A stretch of 64,000 nt of DNA, from NCBI RefSeq assembly GCF_001636695.1, contig NZ_LGEL01000001.1, positions 33,933 through 97,932 of the forward strand, written 5' to 3'. Position 1 is the stretch's first letter, and every line of letters begins with the position of its first letter. The notes beneath the pieces were generated by a model that worked only from the letters and a program-made list of their open reading frames with translations, was not told the DNA's origin and ran no database searches. Below, piece by piece: positions 34,947 through 42,690 of the stretch. The position numbers were made by a program, and so were the translations under genes. The stretch comes from Pedobacter panaciterrae. Lineage in GTDB: Bacteria; Bacteroidota; Bacteroidia; Sphingobacteriales; Sphingobacteriaceae.

Positions 34947-35429
34947 CTATTTACATTCTGTAGGTGCAAAAGTAAACCTGCCTCTATCAAAGTTAATTGG
35001 TTTCCCTTTTACAAAATATGATCTACCTAAAGAGGTTTCAATCTGACCAACACCAAGTATCAGCTTACCATCTTTTTTCAAAAGTGCCAGGGGGTTTTTA
35101 TAAATGGTTTTATTTTCACCTATTTTAAAAGTATAATCTACAAACAAGGTATCTCCTTTAAATTTACCTTCAATTAAACCATCGTTAGTTGCCTTTTCAT
35201 GATACTTTATAACCAAACCACCGGTAACTTTCCCCATGCCCGAGGTTATTACATTTAAATGAGCTGTATCTACCCCATCAACCGCAATGAAACATTCATT
35301 ACTGACCTGGGCATCTGCGCTATCAATCTTTGTACTATCCTTCAGTTCGGAACTCTTATTTCCTCCCTGGCTACAGCTAAATGCCAAAGGCAAAGCTATA
35401 AATGCTAAATAAAGTGCTGATTTTTTCAT
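34947..35429 (-). CDS. Lipoprotein of unknown function
   Basis: A 160-residue lipoprotein with lipobox LAFSC at about residue 19 and a charged linker of about 25 residues. The body (ECFIAVDGVDTAHLNVITSG to the end TFAPTEC) looks like a small beta-barrel or sandwich with two Cys, one at each end, that may form a disulfide. The phrase GLIEGKFKGDTLFVDYTFK is common in Bacteroidota lipoproteins of similar size. It has no recognised function. Confidence 0.72.
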   Translation of the reverse strand: MKKSALYLAFIALPLAFSCSQGGNKSSELKDSTKIDSADAQVSNECFIAVDGVDTAHLNVITSGMGKVTGGLVIKYHEKATNDGLIEGKFKGDTLFVDYTFKIGENKTIYKNPLALLKKDGKLILGVGQIETSLGRSYFVKGKPINFDRGRFTFAPTECK

Positions 35430-35478
35430 CGCTATAATTTAAATTGATGGTTTATTAAATACTATACAAAATTTTGTA

Positions 35479-36066
35479 CTATATGGTTTTATAAACAATA
35501 CATCCAATTTTAGAAGGATGATCTTGTACAAGCATTTCCATATCCAACTTTCTAATCATATTTATCATCATAAAATCACCCCCTGCTGCCATGGTAAAGA
35601 ATAAACCAAATGCAAAAAGTTGAATATTTCCGGTAATTAAAGCTAAAACTGCAGGGAGTATTCCTAACAATAAACCGGGCATAATAGCGCCTATTATATA
35701 ATGTTTTACTTTTAATGGTTCTTTGCAATGGCAGTATGGCGTAACTGCTTTCCAGATTACCCCAAATTTGATCGATTTAAATCCTTCCTTTGCAAACAGG
35801 CACCAGGTTATCCCATGAATTAATTCATGAAGCACAACTCCTGCAAGTATTACCAAAATCATGGTTACACTTGTCATCAGGCCATTCATCTCTTTTGGAA
35901 ATAAATTTTTAAATATATCAGCTGTGCCATCGCCCCAAAAAAAATAGTAGAGTGGCAAAAATAGAACGGCAAATGGAATAAAATAGACAATCGAATTAAT
36001 CTGCGCTTTAGCAGCATCAATTGTCATTTCCTCCATTTTATACCCGGGTATTTCAAATTGTTCCAT
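35479..36066 (-). CDS. DUF3267 membrane zinc metalloprotease
   Basis: This 195-residue membrane protein has about four helices. The second segment carries VVLHELIHGITW with the HExxH zinc motif (His 80, Glu 81, His 84), typical of the DUF3267 putative zincin family related to site-2 type membrane proteases. The IIGAIMPGLLLGILP segment may provide the third region. The substrate is unknown. The gene starts 32 nt after the stop of the upstream lipocalin-like lipoprotein gene on the same strand. Confidence 0.85.
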   Translation of the reverse strand: MEQFEIPGYKMEEMTIDAAKAQINSIVYFIPFAVLFLPLYYFFWGDGTADIFKNLFPKEMNGLMTSVTMILVILAGVVLHELIHGITWCLFAKEGFKSIKFGVIWKAVTPYCHCKEPLKVKHYIIGAIMPGLLLGILPAVLALITGNIQLFAFGLFFTMAAGGDFMMINMIRKLDMEMLVQDHPSKIGCIVYKTI

Positions 36067-36098
36067 AGTATGGAACTAAGATATAAAAGTAAATTGAA

Positions 36099-36530
36099 TT
36101 ATTTTACCCTCAGATAAAGTGTACTGTAACCGTCGTAATAGTTATCACTGATAAATAAAGAATCGCTTCTTAAAGACAGTACATATTTCTTTTGCTGTTT
36201 AGAAATGGTGTCAACTTCATTAAATGAGATGGCTGTTTCCAAGCCCCCGGAATAAATGCTTTTTTCTTTTGAGAGCACATACTTTCCTTCCTTAACCACA
36301 TTACCATTTTCGATCTGCTGGTAAGTGTCTTTAGATTTAAATGCCAGAACGGAACTTCTCCCGCTTTCCACCGGCTTAGTTTCACCTGTAAAACCGCCTC
36401 TTGAAAATTTAAGTTCCCATTTCCCAATTAGCTTTTGCTCTACATTTGGATCCGATTTTTGCTTCTCGCAAGCATAAAAGCCTACAGTTACAAAAGTAAT
36501 GATCGCCAAAAAATACACCTTCATATCCAT
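36099..36530 (-). CDS. Lipocalin-like lipoprotein
   Basis: A 143-residue lipoprotein with lipobox GFYAC. The motif KLIGKWELKFSRGG and the C-terminal strands (LRSDSLFISDNYYDGYSTLYL) fit the small lipocalin-like (DUF4488/lipocalin_5 type) proteins of Bacteroidota. An ATG two codons in (36524) may be the true start, since MKVYFLAII is a normal signal peptide. The role is not known. Confidence 0.7.
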   Translation of the reverse strand: MDMKVYFLAIITFVTVGFYACEKQKSDPNVEQKLIGKWELKFSRGGFTGETKPVESGRSSVLAFKSKDTYQQIENGNVVKEGKYVLSKEKSIYSGGLETAISFNEVDTISKQQKKYVLSLRSDSLFISDNYYDGYSTLYLRVK

Positions 36531-36637
36531 GCTTCAAGTTTTATACATGAAACGGTTAAAAAGCAAAAATCGCTACACCTTTAGCACTTTTTATGCTCAG
36601 GTTAGCGATTTCTATAAATTCGATATAAGTTTTAAGC

Positions 36638-37084
36638 TTAAGCTGTTTCCAGTTTTACTATGTTTCTATAAGGAAAAGAGCCAAAAATATGTCTGCGTGC
36701 AAACCTGCCAGGAGAATCAGCATTAACCAATTTCACGTAAACGGCTTTAGGCACACCAAAGTATTCATAAGCACTACCATCAAGGAAATGAACAGTTAGT
36801 ACTAAACCTGCCCAACTATAATCAGCAATACCGCAGGTTGCAGTAGTTTGAGTATATTCATCAAGTGAAAGCGCTAATGTTTCCGGAGCAATACTAACCA
36901 AAAAATGGTAAGCTTCAATAATTTCTTTGCTTTTGGTTTCTGCTTCTAATTTAGCTTCTTCGCTATCCTGAAACTTATCAGGGTGCCAATCTTTCATTAA
37001 ACCCCTGTAAATGGTTTTTAATTCTTTTAATTCGGCATCCTTCTGTACACCCAATAACTTCCTGTAATCAACGATCTTCTTCAT
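36638..37084 (-). CDS. J-domain protein fused to a KTSC domain
   Basis: This 148-residue cytoplasmic protein starts with a J domain (residues about 5-65) with the HPD motif in MKDWHPDKF (34-36), which stimulates DnaK ATPase. Residues about 88-145 form a KTSC domain: SWAGLVLTVHFLDGSAYEYF, then GVPKAVYVKLVNADSPGRF and ARRHIFGSF. KTSC is related to a C-terminal domain of lysyl-tRNA synthetases and may bind nucleic acid. The glycine/phenylalanine and substrate domains of DnaJ are absent, so this is a dedicated co-chaperone for an unknown client. A -7 box lies 10 nt upstream. Confidence 0.85.
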   Translation of the reverse strand: MKKIVDYRKLLGVQKDAELKELKTIYRGLMKDWHPDKFQDSEEAKLEAETKSKEIIEAYHFLVSIAPETLALSLDEYTQTTATCGIADYSWAGLVLTVHFLDGSAYEYFGVPKAVYVKLVNADSPGRFARRHIFGSFPYRNIVKLETA

Positions 37085-37094
37085 AAAATTTGCG

Positions 37095-37102
37095 CAAAGC
37101 TA
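37095..37102 (-). promoter_or_regulatory. -7 box of the J-domain/KTSC gene
   Basis: On the minus strand TAGCTTTG matches TAnnTTTG, 10 nt before the ATG at 37084. Confidence 0.45.
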
Positions 37103-37179
37103 CGCAGATTTTTCGGGTAATCATATTATGTTTCAATTAATTAGTAAGCATGCAACTGATTTATTATATCAAGTCCTCA

Positions 37180-37269
37180 CATAGTTCACCCATTCTACAC
37201 ATATTCTTCACAAAAAGGTACCTGCTTGTGGGTTTAGTGTGAAGGAGGTGTGAAAAATATGTGAAGAAG
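37180..37269. repeat. Two facing arrays of 11-bp repeats
   Basis: On the minus strand, 37212-37180 holds three 11-bp units of the type TGTGAAGAATA. On the + strand, 37237-37269 holds three 11-bp units GTGTGAAGGAG, GTGTGAAAAAT and ATGTGAAGAAG. The arrays face each other across 24 nt, so the region is also a degenerate inverted repeat (15 bp with one mismatch, 37198-37212 with 37249-37263). It lies between the J-domain gene and the ORF6N gene end. Confidence 0.6.
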
Positions 37270-37287
37270 CATTAATCTATTTTAGTT

Positions 37288-37860
37288 TCATCTGCTTATT
37301 TTATTTGACACCTTGAATCCTATTTTTTCTCTTGGGGTATCTGCCTTATCCATAAATTTATTCAGATAAGTAAATAGTAACTCTATTTTCTGATCCTGTT
37401 TAATTAATCTTTTTTCTACCTGTTCAACTAAAACAGAAACATCTTTGTGAAGTAGTAGTGTCTCTCGAAGGAGAACAAACATCTCAATTATCCGAATACT
37501 CATTTGTATCGCACTTTTACTTTTGATCACATTTGAAAGCATTAGTACACCATGCTCCGTGAAAACTCTTGGCAATGCTCCTCCAAATATCTTTTTTGAT
37601 GGTATCACATTTTGTGACACCATTTCATCAACCTCTTCTGCTGACAATTGAAACATGAACTTTTTTGGAAAACGGTCCAAATTACGTTTTACAGCCTGAT
37701 TTAACACTCTTGTTTCAACACCATAAAGTTCAGCCAGATCTTTATCAAGCATTACCTTTTCACTTCTTATCTGGCGAATTTTATTCAAAACAATTTCATC
37801 TGGAATTCCAACAAGTTTATCCGTCATAATTTCATTATTCACTATGGTATCTTCAAACAT
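37288..37860 (-). CDS. ORF6N domain protein
   Basis: A 190-residue cytoplasmic protein with an N-terminal ORF6N domain (residues about 20-105): LDKDLAELYGVETRVLNQAV, KRNLDRFPKKFMFQL, then PRVFTEHGVLMLSNVIKS. ORF6N is a KilA-N-related DNA-binding domain common in phages and as single copies in Bacteroidota chromosomes. The C-terminal part (about 115-170) is a coiled coil. No phage genes are near. It may be a regulator or part of a mobile unit; the flanking 11-bp arrays are notable. Confidence 0.85.
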   Translation of the reverse strand: MFEDTIVNNEIMTDKLVGIPDEIVLNKIRQIRSEKVMLDKDLAELYGVETRVLNQAVKRNLDRFPKKFMFQLSAEEVDEMVSQNVIPSKKIFGGALPRVFTEHGVLMLSNVIKSKSAIQMSIRIIEMFVLLRETLLLHKDVSVLVEQVEKRLIKQDQKIELLFTYLNKFMDKADTPREKIGFKVSNKISR

Positions 37861-38010
37861 AACAAGGAAACTTAAAATAACAAAACTATCTATTTAATTA
37901 ACAAAAACACACTTAAAGTAAAATATTGACTCTAATTTCAATATCTTGCGAACCGAATAAGGAAACAGATTAAAGCCTTATCCTGACTATATAAAAGATC
38001 AGGTTAAGAG

Positions 38011-38054
38011 AGCATTGATAGGGCATTGACAGGGCGTTGCTAGGACCTTAGTAG
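38011..38054. repeat. Array of four 11-bp repeats
   Basis: Units AGCATTGATAG, GGCATTGACAG, GGCGTTGCTAG and GACCTTAGTAG follow each other at exactly 11-bp period, with a fifth, decayed unit up to 38065. The consensus is about RGCATTGATAG. Confidence 0.65.
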
Positions 38055-38154
38055 GGCTACAGTACAGTTAAGGCCCTGGCAAAATCCCAGGAATAATCCA
38101 GAAATTACTTCATAAATAGAAGTCATCCCTATAAAACTTCTGCTACAGATAGTA

Positions 38155-38162
38155 TATATTTG
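38155..38162 (+). promoter_or_regulatory. -7 box next to the response-regulator start
   Basis: TATATTTG ends 6 nt before the ATG at 38169, so the mRNA would be leaderless or nearly so. There is no TTG at the -33 spacing. Confidence 0.4.
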
Positions 38163-38168
38163 TGATAT

Positions 38169-38849
38169 ATGTTCAAAATTGGATTAGCAGAAGATGATGT
38201 AAAAATAGCCGCTTTGATAAAAAGCGGGCTGGAGGAACATCAGTATCATGTTACACCCATACATGATGGCAGCTTGGCCCTGGCAGAATTTAAGGATCAG
38301 GAATATGATCTTGTAATACTTGACATCATGATGCCTGGGCTAAACGGTATTGATGTGTGCCGTCAATTGAGAGCAAAAAACAAAGACCTCCCTATCCTTA
38401 TGCTAACTGCATTGGGTTCAATTGAAGATAAAGTAAACGGACTTAGTTCCGGCGCCGACGATTACTTACTTAAACCATTCCATTTCAGAGAATTACTTGC
38501 CAGACTGGAAGCTCTTTTAAGAAGAAACAATAAAAACTTTGCCCCTCATAATATCCTTAATTTTGCAGATATTACTATGGATACCTATAGCAAATCGGTT
38601 AAAAGAGCAGGCATACCAATTGAACTTACCGCTAAAGAGTATATCCTGCTCGAATTATTTTTAAAAAACCCAAACAGATTACTATCCAGACAATACATTG
38701 CAGAAAATGCCTGGGATATTAGTTTCGATACCGGAACTAATGTAATTGATGTTTACATTAATTTCCTCAGAAAAAAAATTGAAAAAGGCTTTGATAAACG
38801 ACTGATACATACAAAAATTGGGATGGGTTATATCCTGAAAGAGGCATGA
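38169..38849 (+). CDS. OmpR-family response regulator
   Basis: This 226-residue regulator has a receiver domain (1-120) with acidic pocket AEDD (8-10), phosphoacceptor Asp 52 in LVILDIMMPG, the Thr/Ser in MLTALGS and Lys in LLKPF. The C-terminal winged-helix domain (about 130-224) has the OmpR pattern LTAKEYILLELFLKNPNR and VIDVYINFLRKKIE, IGMGYIL. It overlaps the kinase gene by 4 nt (ATGA) and is followed by an efflux system. It should activate those genes through the 11-bp-spaced boxes at 40202. Confidence 0.93.
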   Translation: MFKIGLAEDDVKIAALIKSGLEEHQYHVTPIHDGSLALAEFKDQEYDLVILDIMMPGLNGIDVCRQLRAKNKDLPILMLTALGSIEDKVNGLSSGADDYLLKPFHFRELLARLEALLRRNNKNFAPHNILNFADITMDTYSKSVKRAGIPIELTAKEYILLELFLKNPNRLLSRQYIAENAWDISFDTGTNVIDVYINFLRKKIEKGFDKRLIHTKIGMGYILKEA

Positions 38850-40207
38850 AAATAAAAGATCGGTTGGCATTATACTTTACGCTGATCAGCACCTTAGTTC
38901 TGATCTGTGTACTTTTCACTATATACATTACCTTCATAAAGTTCATGCAGGCCGAATTCTTCGCCCGACTTACAGACCGCACTATGGTTACTGCCAAGCT
39001 TTATCTGGAGGCCGATGAGATTTCAAGTGATTCCTTAACCCGTGTAAGGGAACAATACCTCGAAAAATTAAATGGTGAAGTAATCCGGATTTATAATAGC
39101 AGAAATGACGCGACATTTATTGGCGATGATCAGCAATACTGGAACATCCAAACTATAGAAAAAGTAAGGCGATATAAAAAGATCAGATTTAAGGATGGCA
39201 ACAGACAGGTAGTAGGTATTTATTATAAAGACAATCAGGGAGATTTTGTAATCCTTGCCTCAGCTATTGATCAAAGCACAATTACAAGGGTAGATAAACT
39301 CCTGAAAATAATGGCCGTTATTTTTCTTGTCATCTTTATTGGACTGCTACTCTCTGCCAGATGGATAGCAAAAAAAATACTCCTACCCCTGGATCTGTTT
39401 ATAGATCAGGTGAAGCTTATTAAGTCGAACAACCTGCATTTTAGGGTAAAGGAAGGCACCAATAAAGACGAAATTCATCTGCTTGCTCAAAATTTCAACA
39501 ACCTGATGGAACATTTGGAGCAGTCTTTCATTTTGCAAAAAACATTTGTTGCCAATGCATCTCACGAACTCAGAACTCCGATAACAAGAATGATCATAGG
39601 GACTGAAATAGCACTTTCTCAGGATCGAAGTAAAGAAGAATATCAGAAAGCCTTAACATCAGTACTGGAAGATTCAGAAAAACTGGAAGACATTATCAGT
39701 AGTTTACTTCGGCTTGCCCAGACCGATCTGGAGTACGGCTCTACGAATTTAGAAAAGGTACGTATTGATGAGATGATGTGGAACCTTCAACAGGAATGGA
39801 ATCAAAAAACTGGAGAACATAACCTTTTGGTTGAGGTAAAAGACCTTCCAATGGATGAAGACCAGCTAAGCATTACCTGCAATCCTACTCTATTGCAAAT
39901 TGCAATAGACAACCTTATTTCTAATGCGTTTAAGTTTTCAGACAATCAGCCTGTTAAATGCGTTCTTGATGTTAAAGATGACGGAATTCATATTTTCATT
40001 ACCGATACAGGAGTTGGAATAGAGCCCGCCGATCTGGATAATATCTTTAAACCCTTTTATAGCTCATCCACTAAAATCGAACATGCAGGCAGCGGAATGG
40101 GCTTGTACATGGCTCATAAAATTATTACGCTCTATCAGGGAAACATCACCGCAACGTCACAAAAGAACCAGGGAACCACTTTCCACCTGTTCTTTTCCCG
40201 GTTTTAA
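38846..40207 (+). CDS. Sensor histidine kinase
   Basis: This 453-residue kinase has an N-terminal helix (10-33), a periplasmic domain (about 34-150), a second helix (152-173), a HAMP domain (about 175-230), and a DHp domain with the phosphoacceptor His 240 in ANASHELRTPITR. The ATP-binding domain follows with N box NLISNAFKF, G1 DTGVGI and G2 GSGMGLYMAHKI. This is the architecture of CusS/CzcS-type metal sensors, but the metal-binding residues cannot be read. It is translationally coupled to the response regulator. The first TTTAAT box overlaps its stop codon. Confidence 0.93.
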   Translation: MKIKDRLALYFTLISTLVLICVLFTIYITFIKFMQAEFFARLTDRTMVTAKLYLEADEISSDSLTRVREQYLEKLNGEVIRIYNSRNDATFIGDDQQYWNIQTIEKVRRYKKIRFKDGNRQVVGIYYKDNQGDFVILASAIDQSTITRVDKLLKIMAVIFLVIFIGLLLSARWIAKKILLPLDLFIDQVKLIKSNNLHFRVKEGTNKDEIHLLAQNFNNLMEHLEQSFILQKTFVANASHELRTPITRMIIGTEIALSQDRSKEEYQKALTSVLEDSEKLEDIISSLLRLAQTDLEYGSTNLEKVRIDEMMWNLQQEWNQKTGEHNLLVEVKDLPMDEDQLSITCNPTLLQIAIDNLISNAFKFSDNQPVKCVLDVKDDGIHIFITDTGVGIEPADLDNIFKPFYSSSTKIEHAGSGMGLYMAHKIITLYQGNITATSQKNQGTTFHLFFSRF

Positions 40208-40259
40208 TCTCATTTTAATTTCCCTTTAATTTCACTTTAATACCCTCAAGGTAGGTTTG
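40202..40259 (+). promoter_or_regulatory. Four TTTAAT boxes at 11-bp spacing with -7 box: candidate response-regulator site
   Basis: TTTAAT starts at 40203, 40214, 40225 and 40236, exactly 11 bp apart; the fuller consensus is YTTTAATYTCM. The last box ends 10 nt before TAGGTTTG (40252-40259), a good -7 box. No TTG lies at the -33 position, so activation is needed. Direct half-sites at 11-bp spacing are the standard target of OmpR/PhoB-type regulators. Confidence 0.7.
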
Positions 40260-40275
40260 ACCAAACATTACACAA

Positions 40276-41565
40276 ATGGTTATGATACCTTTAAGATTCA
40301 ATACCTTTTTTGGTTGCGTACTGCTCGTATTTTTTGCAACCGCAGCCTCAGCACAGGGAACAGATTCGATTAAGCTAAGCTTACAGGATGCCGAAAGTCT
40401 TTTTGTAAAGAACAACTACCAGCTAATCGCACAACAATACCAGACAGATCAGGCAAAAGCCGATGTGATAACCGCTCGCTTATTTGATAATCCTGAAATC
40501 AGTTACGAAAATCTTCTATACAACAAGGAAACAAAAAGATTTCTGGAAACCAGTAGGGCCACCGGACAGTACCAGGGTTCCTTATCTCAAATGATTAAGC
40601 TTGCCGGTAAACGCAACAAGAATATTAAATTGGCTACCACCGGCGTTAAGCTTGCTGAGTACGAATACTTTGATCTGATGCGTACATTGAAATATACCCT
40701 CAGTTCAACTTTCTATAAGATGTACTACGATCAGCAATCTGCAAAAGTATATCAGGAGCAGATCAATTCTCTACAACTTTTATTGAGCGCCAATGAGCAG
40801 CAGTTAAAAATGGGAAATGTTGCCATGAAGGATATCATAAGAATTAAATCTCTGCTGTATAGTCTACAGGGCGAATACAGCAGTTTATTGAATGACATTG
40901 AAGACTTGCAGACACAACTTAAATTACTGACTAACATTAAACCCGATGCGAATCTTGCTCTTGTGATTTCACCAGAGGAAGAACTAAACTATCAACCTGA
41001 TAAAAAGGCATACACTAGCTTACTGGATACTGCAAGGAGTTACCGCGCTGACCTTCAGCTCGCAAAAACAGGAATCAGTTATGCAGAGAATAACCTGAGG
41101 TTACAAAAAGCCAACGCAATTCCTGATATAGAGCTTTCACTTAGTTATGATCTTAAGGGCTCTTATCCAGACAATTACACAGGCATAGGGATAAAACTTC
41201 CAATCCCGTTGTTTAACAGGAATCAGGGAGAAATCAAAAAAGCTAAAATTGCAATTGATGCAAGCAACGCCAAGCTTAATCAACAGGAAGCAATTTTATC
41301 AAATGAAGTATACAACAGCTACACATCAGCTTTAAGAACCGAGAAATTATATCGTGGGTTCGACAGTAATTTCAATTCAGATTTTGACAAACTGATAGTT
41401 GAGGTGGTTAAAAACTTCAAAAACAGGAATATCAGTTTGATTGAATTTTTAGATTTCTATGATTCCTATAAAGCCAGCACACTACAAATGAATACATTAA
41501 AGTATGAGCGCATGAACGCTAAGGAAGAAATCAATTTTGTTACCGGGTCTACTATTTTTAAATAA
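40276..41565 (+). CDS. TolC-family outer-membrane efflux protein (CusC/CzcC-like)
   Basis: This 429-residue protein has a signal peptide ending TAASAQ and two TolC-type repeats of long helices plus strands. The LSLQDAESLFVKNNYQLIAQ opening and the later GIGIKLPIPLFNRNQGEIK segment are typical of metal-efflux CzcC/CusC proteins. It forms the outer-membrane channel of the tripartite pump encoded with the two genes that follow. The gene starts 16 nt after the -7 box. A second ATG at 40282 is also possible. Confidence 0.9.
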   Translation: MVMIPLRFNTFFGCVLLVFFATAASAQGTDSIKLSLQDAESLFVKNNYQLIAQQYQTDQAKADVITARLFDNPEISYENLLYNKETKRFLETSRATGQYQGSLSQMIKLAGKRNKNIKLATTGVKLAEYEYFDLMRTLKYTLSSTFYKMYYDQQSAKVYQEQINSLQLLLSANEQQLKMGNVAMKDIIRIKSLLYSLQGEYSSLLNDIEDLQTQLKLLTNIKPDANLALVISPEEELNYQPDKKAYTSLLDTARSYRADLQLAKTGISYAENNLRLQKANAIPDIELSLSYDLKGSYPDNYTGIGIKLPIPLFNRNQGEIKKAKIAIDASNAKLNQQEAILSNEVYNSYTSALRTEKLYRGFDSNFNSDFDKLIVEVVKNFKNRNISLIEFLDFYDSYKASTLQMNTLKYERMNAKEEINFVTGSTIFK

Positions 41566-41572
41566 CGCACAC

Positions 41573-42673
41573 ATGCAAAAAATCATTAAAACCATCAGCA
41601 CACTCACCGCCCTCACTGCTGTAATATTTCTACAAAGTTGTTCAGAACAGCCTAAAGAAGCTCCAAAAGAGGAAAAGTTTGTAATTACAGATTCTTTACT
41701 TAAAAGACTTGAAATAGATACTGTACAAGGCGCAAATAACCAGACAGACCTTAATTTTTCGGCAAAGATTACAGCCAACGAGGAGAAAATGTCGAAAATT
41801 TACCCAATGGTAAGTGGCCTGGTACAGAACGTACCGGCAAAGCTGGGTGATCGGGTAAGCAAAGGACAACTACTTGCTACTATGACCAGTGCAGAAATGG
41901 CTGGCTTTGATAAGGAGGCCATTAGCTCTTCAGCAGAATTAAGAAATGCACAACGCAGTGTAAAGCTTACTGAGGATATGTTTAAAAGTGGACTAGCCTC
42001 TCAAAGAGATCTTGAGCAAGCACAAAATGACCTTCTGGTTAAGCAGGCTGAAGATAAAAGAAGCAGGTCTATTTTATCGTTAAATGGAGGTAATAAAAAT
42101 GGAACATATGCCATAAAAGCACCTATATCCGGTTTTATAATCGACAAAAATGTAACCAGCAATATGCAGGTAAGACCAGACAATAATGAAAACTTATTTA
42201 CAATAGCTGATCTTTCTAACGTATGGGCATTGATTAATATTTACGAATCGGACATCTCTAAAATTAAGGAGGGCGATGAGGTTAACATTTCAATTCTGTC
42301 TTATCCTGACAAACCATTTAAAGGTAAAATAAGCAAGATTTATAACATGCTTGATAATGACAGTAAAGTAATGAATGCGCGAGTAGTAATTGACAATCCG
42401 GGCTATTTATTAAAGCCTGGAATGATGGCAACTGTACAAATTGCCACCCGGAATGGTGCAACCTTGCCAGTGGTAAGTACAGATTGCCTCATTTTTGATA
42501 ACAATAAATACTATGTGCTGGTACTTGATCCTGTAAAAAAGGTACGTATACAGGAAATAGAAATAGGCAGGAAGTTCGAAAACAAAGCGTATATCAGCAA
42601 GGGTCTTAATCCTGGTGATAGAGTTGTTGCTTCTAAACAGCTTTTCTTATATGACAGTTTGAGACCTCAATAA
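41573..42673 (+). CDS. RND efflux periplasmic adaptor (CusB/CzcB-like), lipoprotein
   Basis: This 366-residue adaptor links the RND pump with the TolC-like channel. The frame is open for 12 codons upstream into the preceding gene, but the ATG at 41573, 7 nt after the TolC stop, gives a normal lipoprotein signal (VIFLQSC). Barrel-sandwich halves are at VSGLVQNVPAKLGDRVSKGQ and YAIKAPISGFIIDKNV, with an alpha-hairpin between (SSAELRNAQRSVKLTEDMFK) and a beta-barrel and membrane-proximal domain at the C-terminus. No His-rich metal-binding tail is present. Confidence 0.9.
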   Translation: MQKIIKTISTLTALTAVIFLQSCSEQPKEAPKEEKFVITDSLLKRLEIDTVQGANNQTDLNFSAKITANEEKMSKIYPMVSGLVQNVPAKLGDRVSKGQLLATMTSAEMAGFDKEAISSSAELRNAQRSVKLTEDMFKSGLASQRDLEQAQNDLLVKQAEDKRSRSILSLNGGNKNGTYAIKAPISGFIIDKNVTSNMQVRPDNNENLFTIADLSNVWALINIYESDISKIKEGDEVNISILSYPDKPFKGKISKIYNMLDNDSKVMNARVVIDNPGYLLKPGMMATVQIATRNGATLPVVSTDCLIFDNNKYYVLVLDPVKKVRIQEIEIGRKFENKAYISKGLNPGDRVVASKQLFLYDSLRPQ

Positions 42674-42690
42674 TCACTTAACTTATAGTA

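Larger units (their letters stand above)
37861..38168. other. 308-nt intergenic region with an 11-bp repeat array and the response-regulator promoter
   Basis: The region between the divergent ORF6N and response-regulator genes contains the array at 38011-38054 and the -7 box at 38155. The rest shows no ORF or hairpin that I could support. Confidence 0.6.

Noticed and set aside
37180-38054. 11-bp arrays as a CRISPR or riboswitch
   Set aside because: The units are too short and adjacent, without spacers, and no aptamer-like conserved core is visible.
41537-41572. Longer start of the RND adaptor overlapping the TolC gene
   Set aside because: The extension spoils the lipoprotein signal and overlaps the upstream gene; the ATG at 41573 is better.
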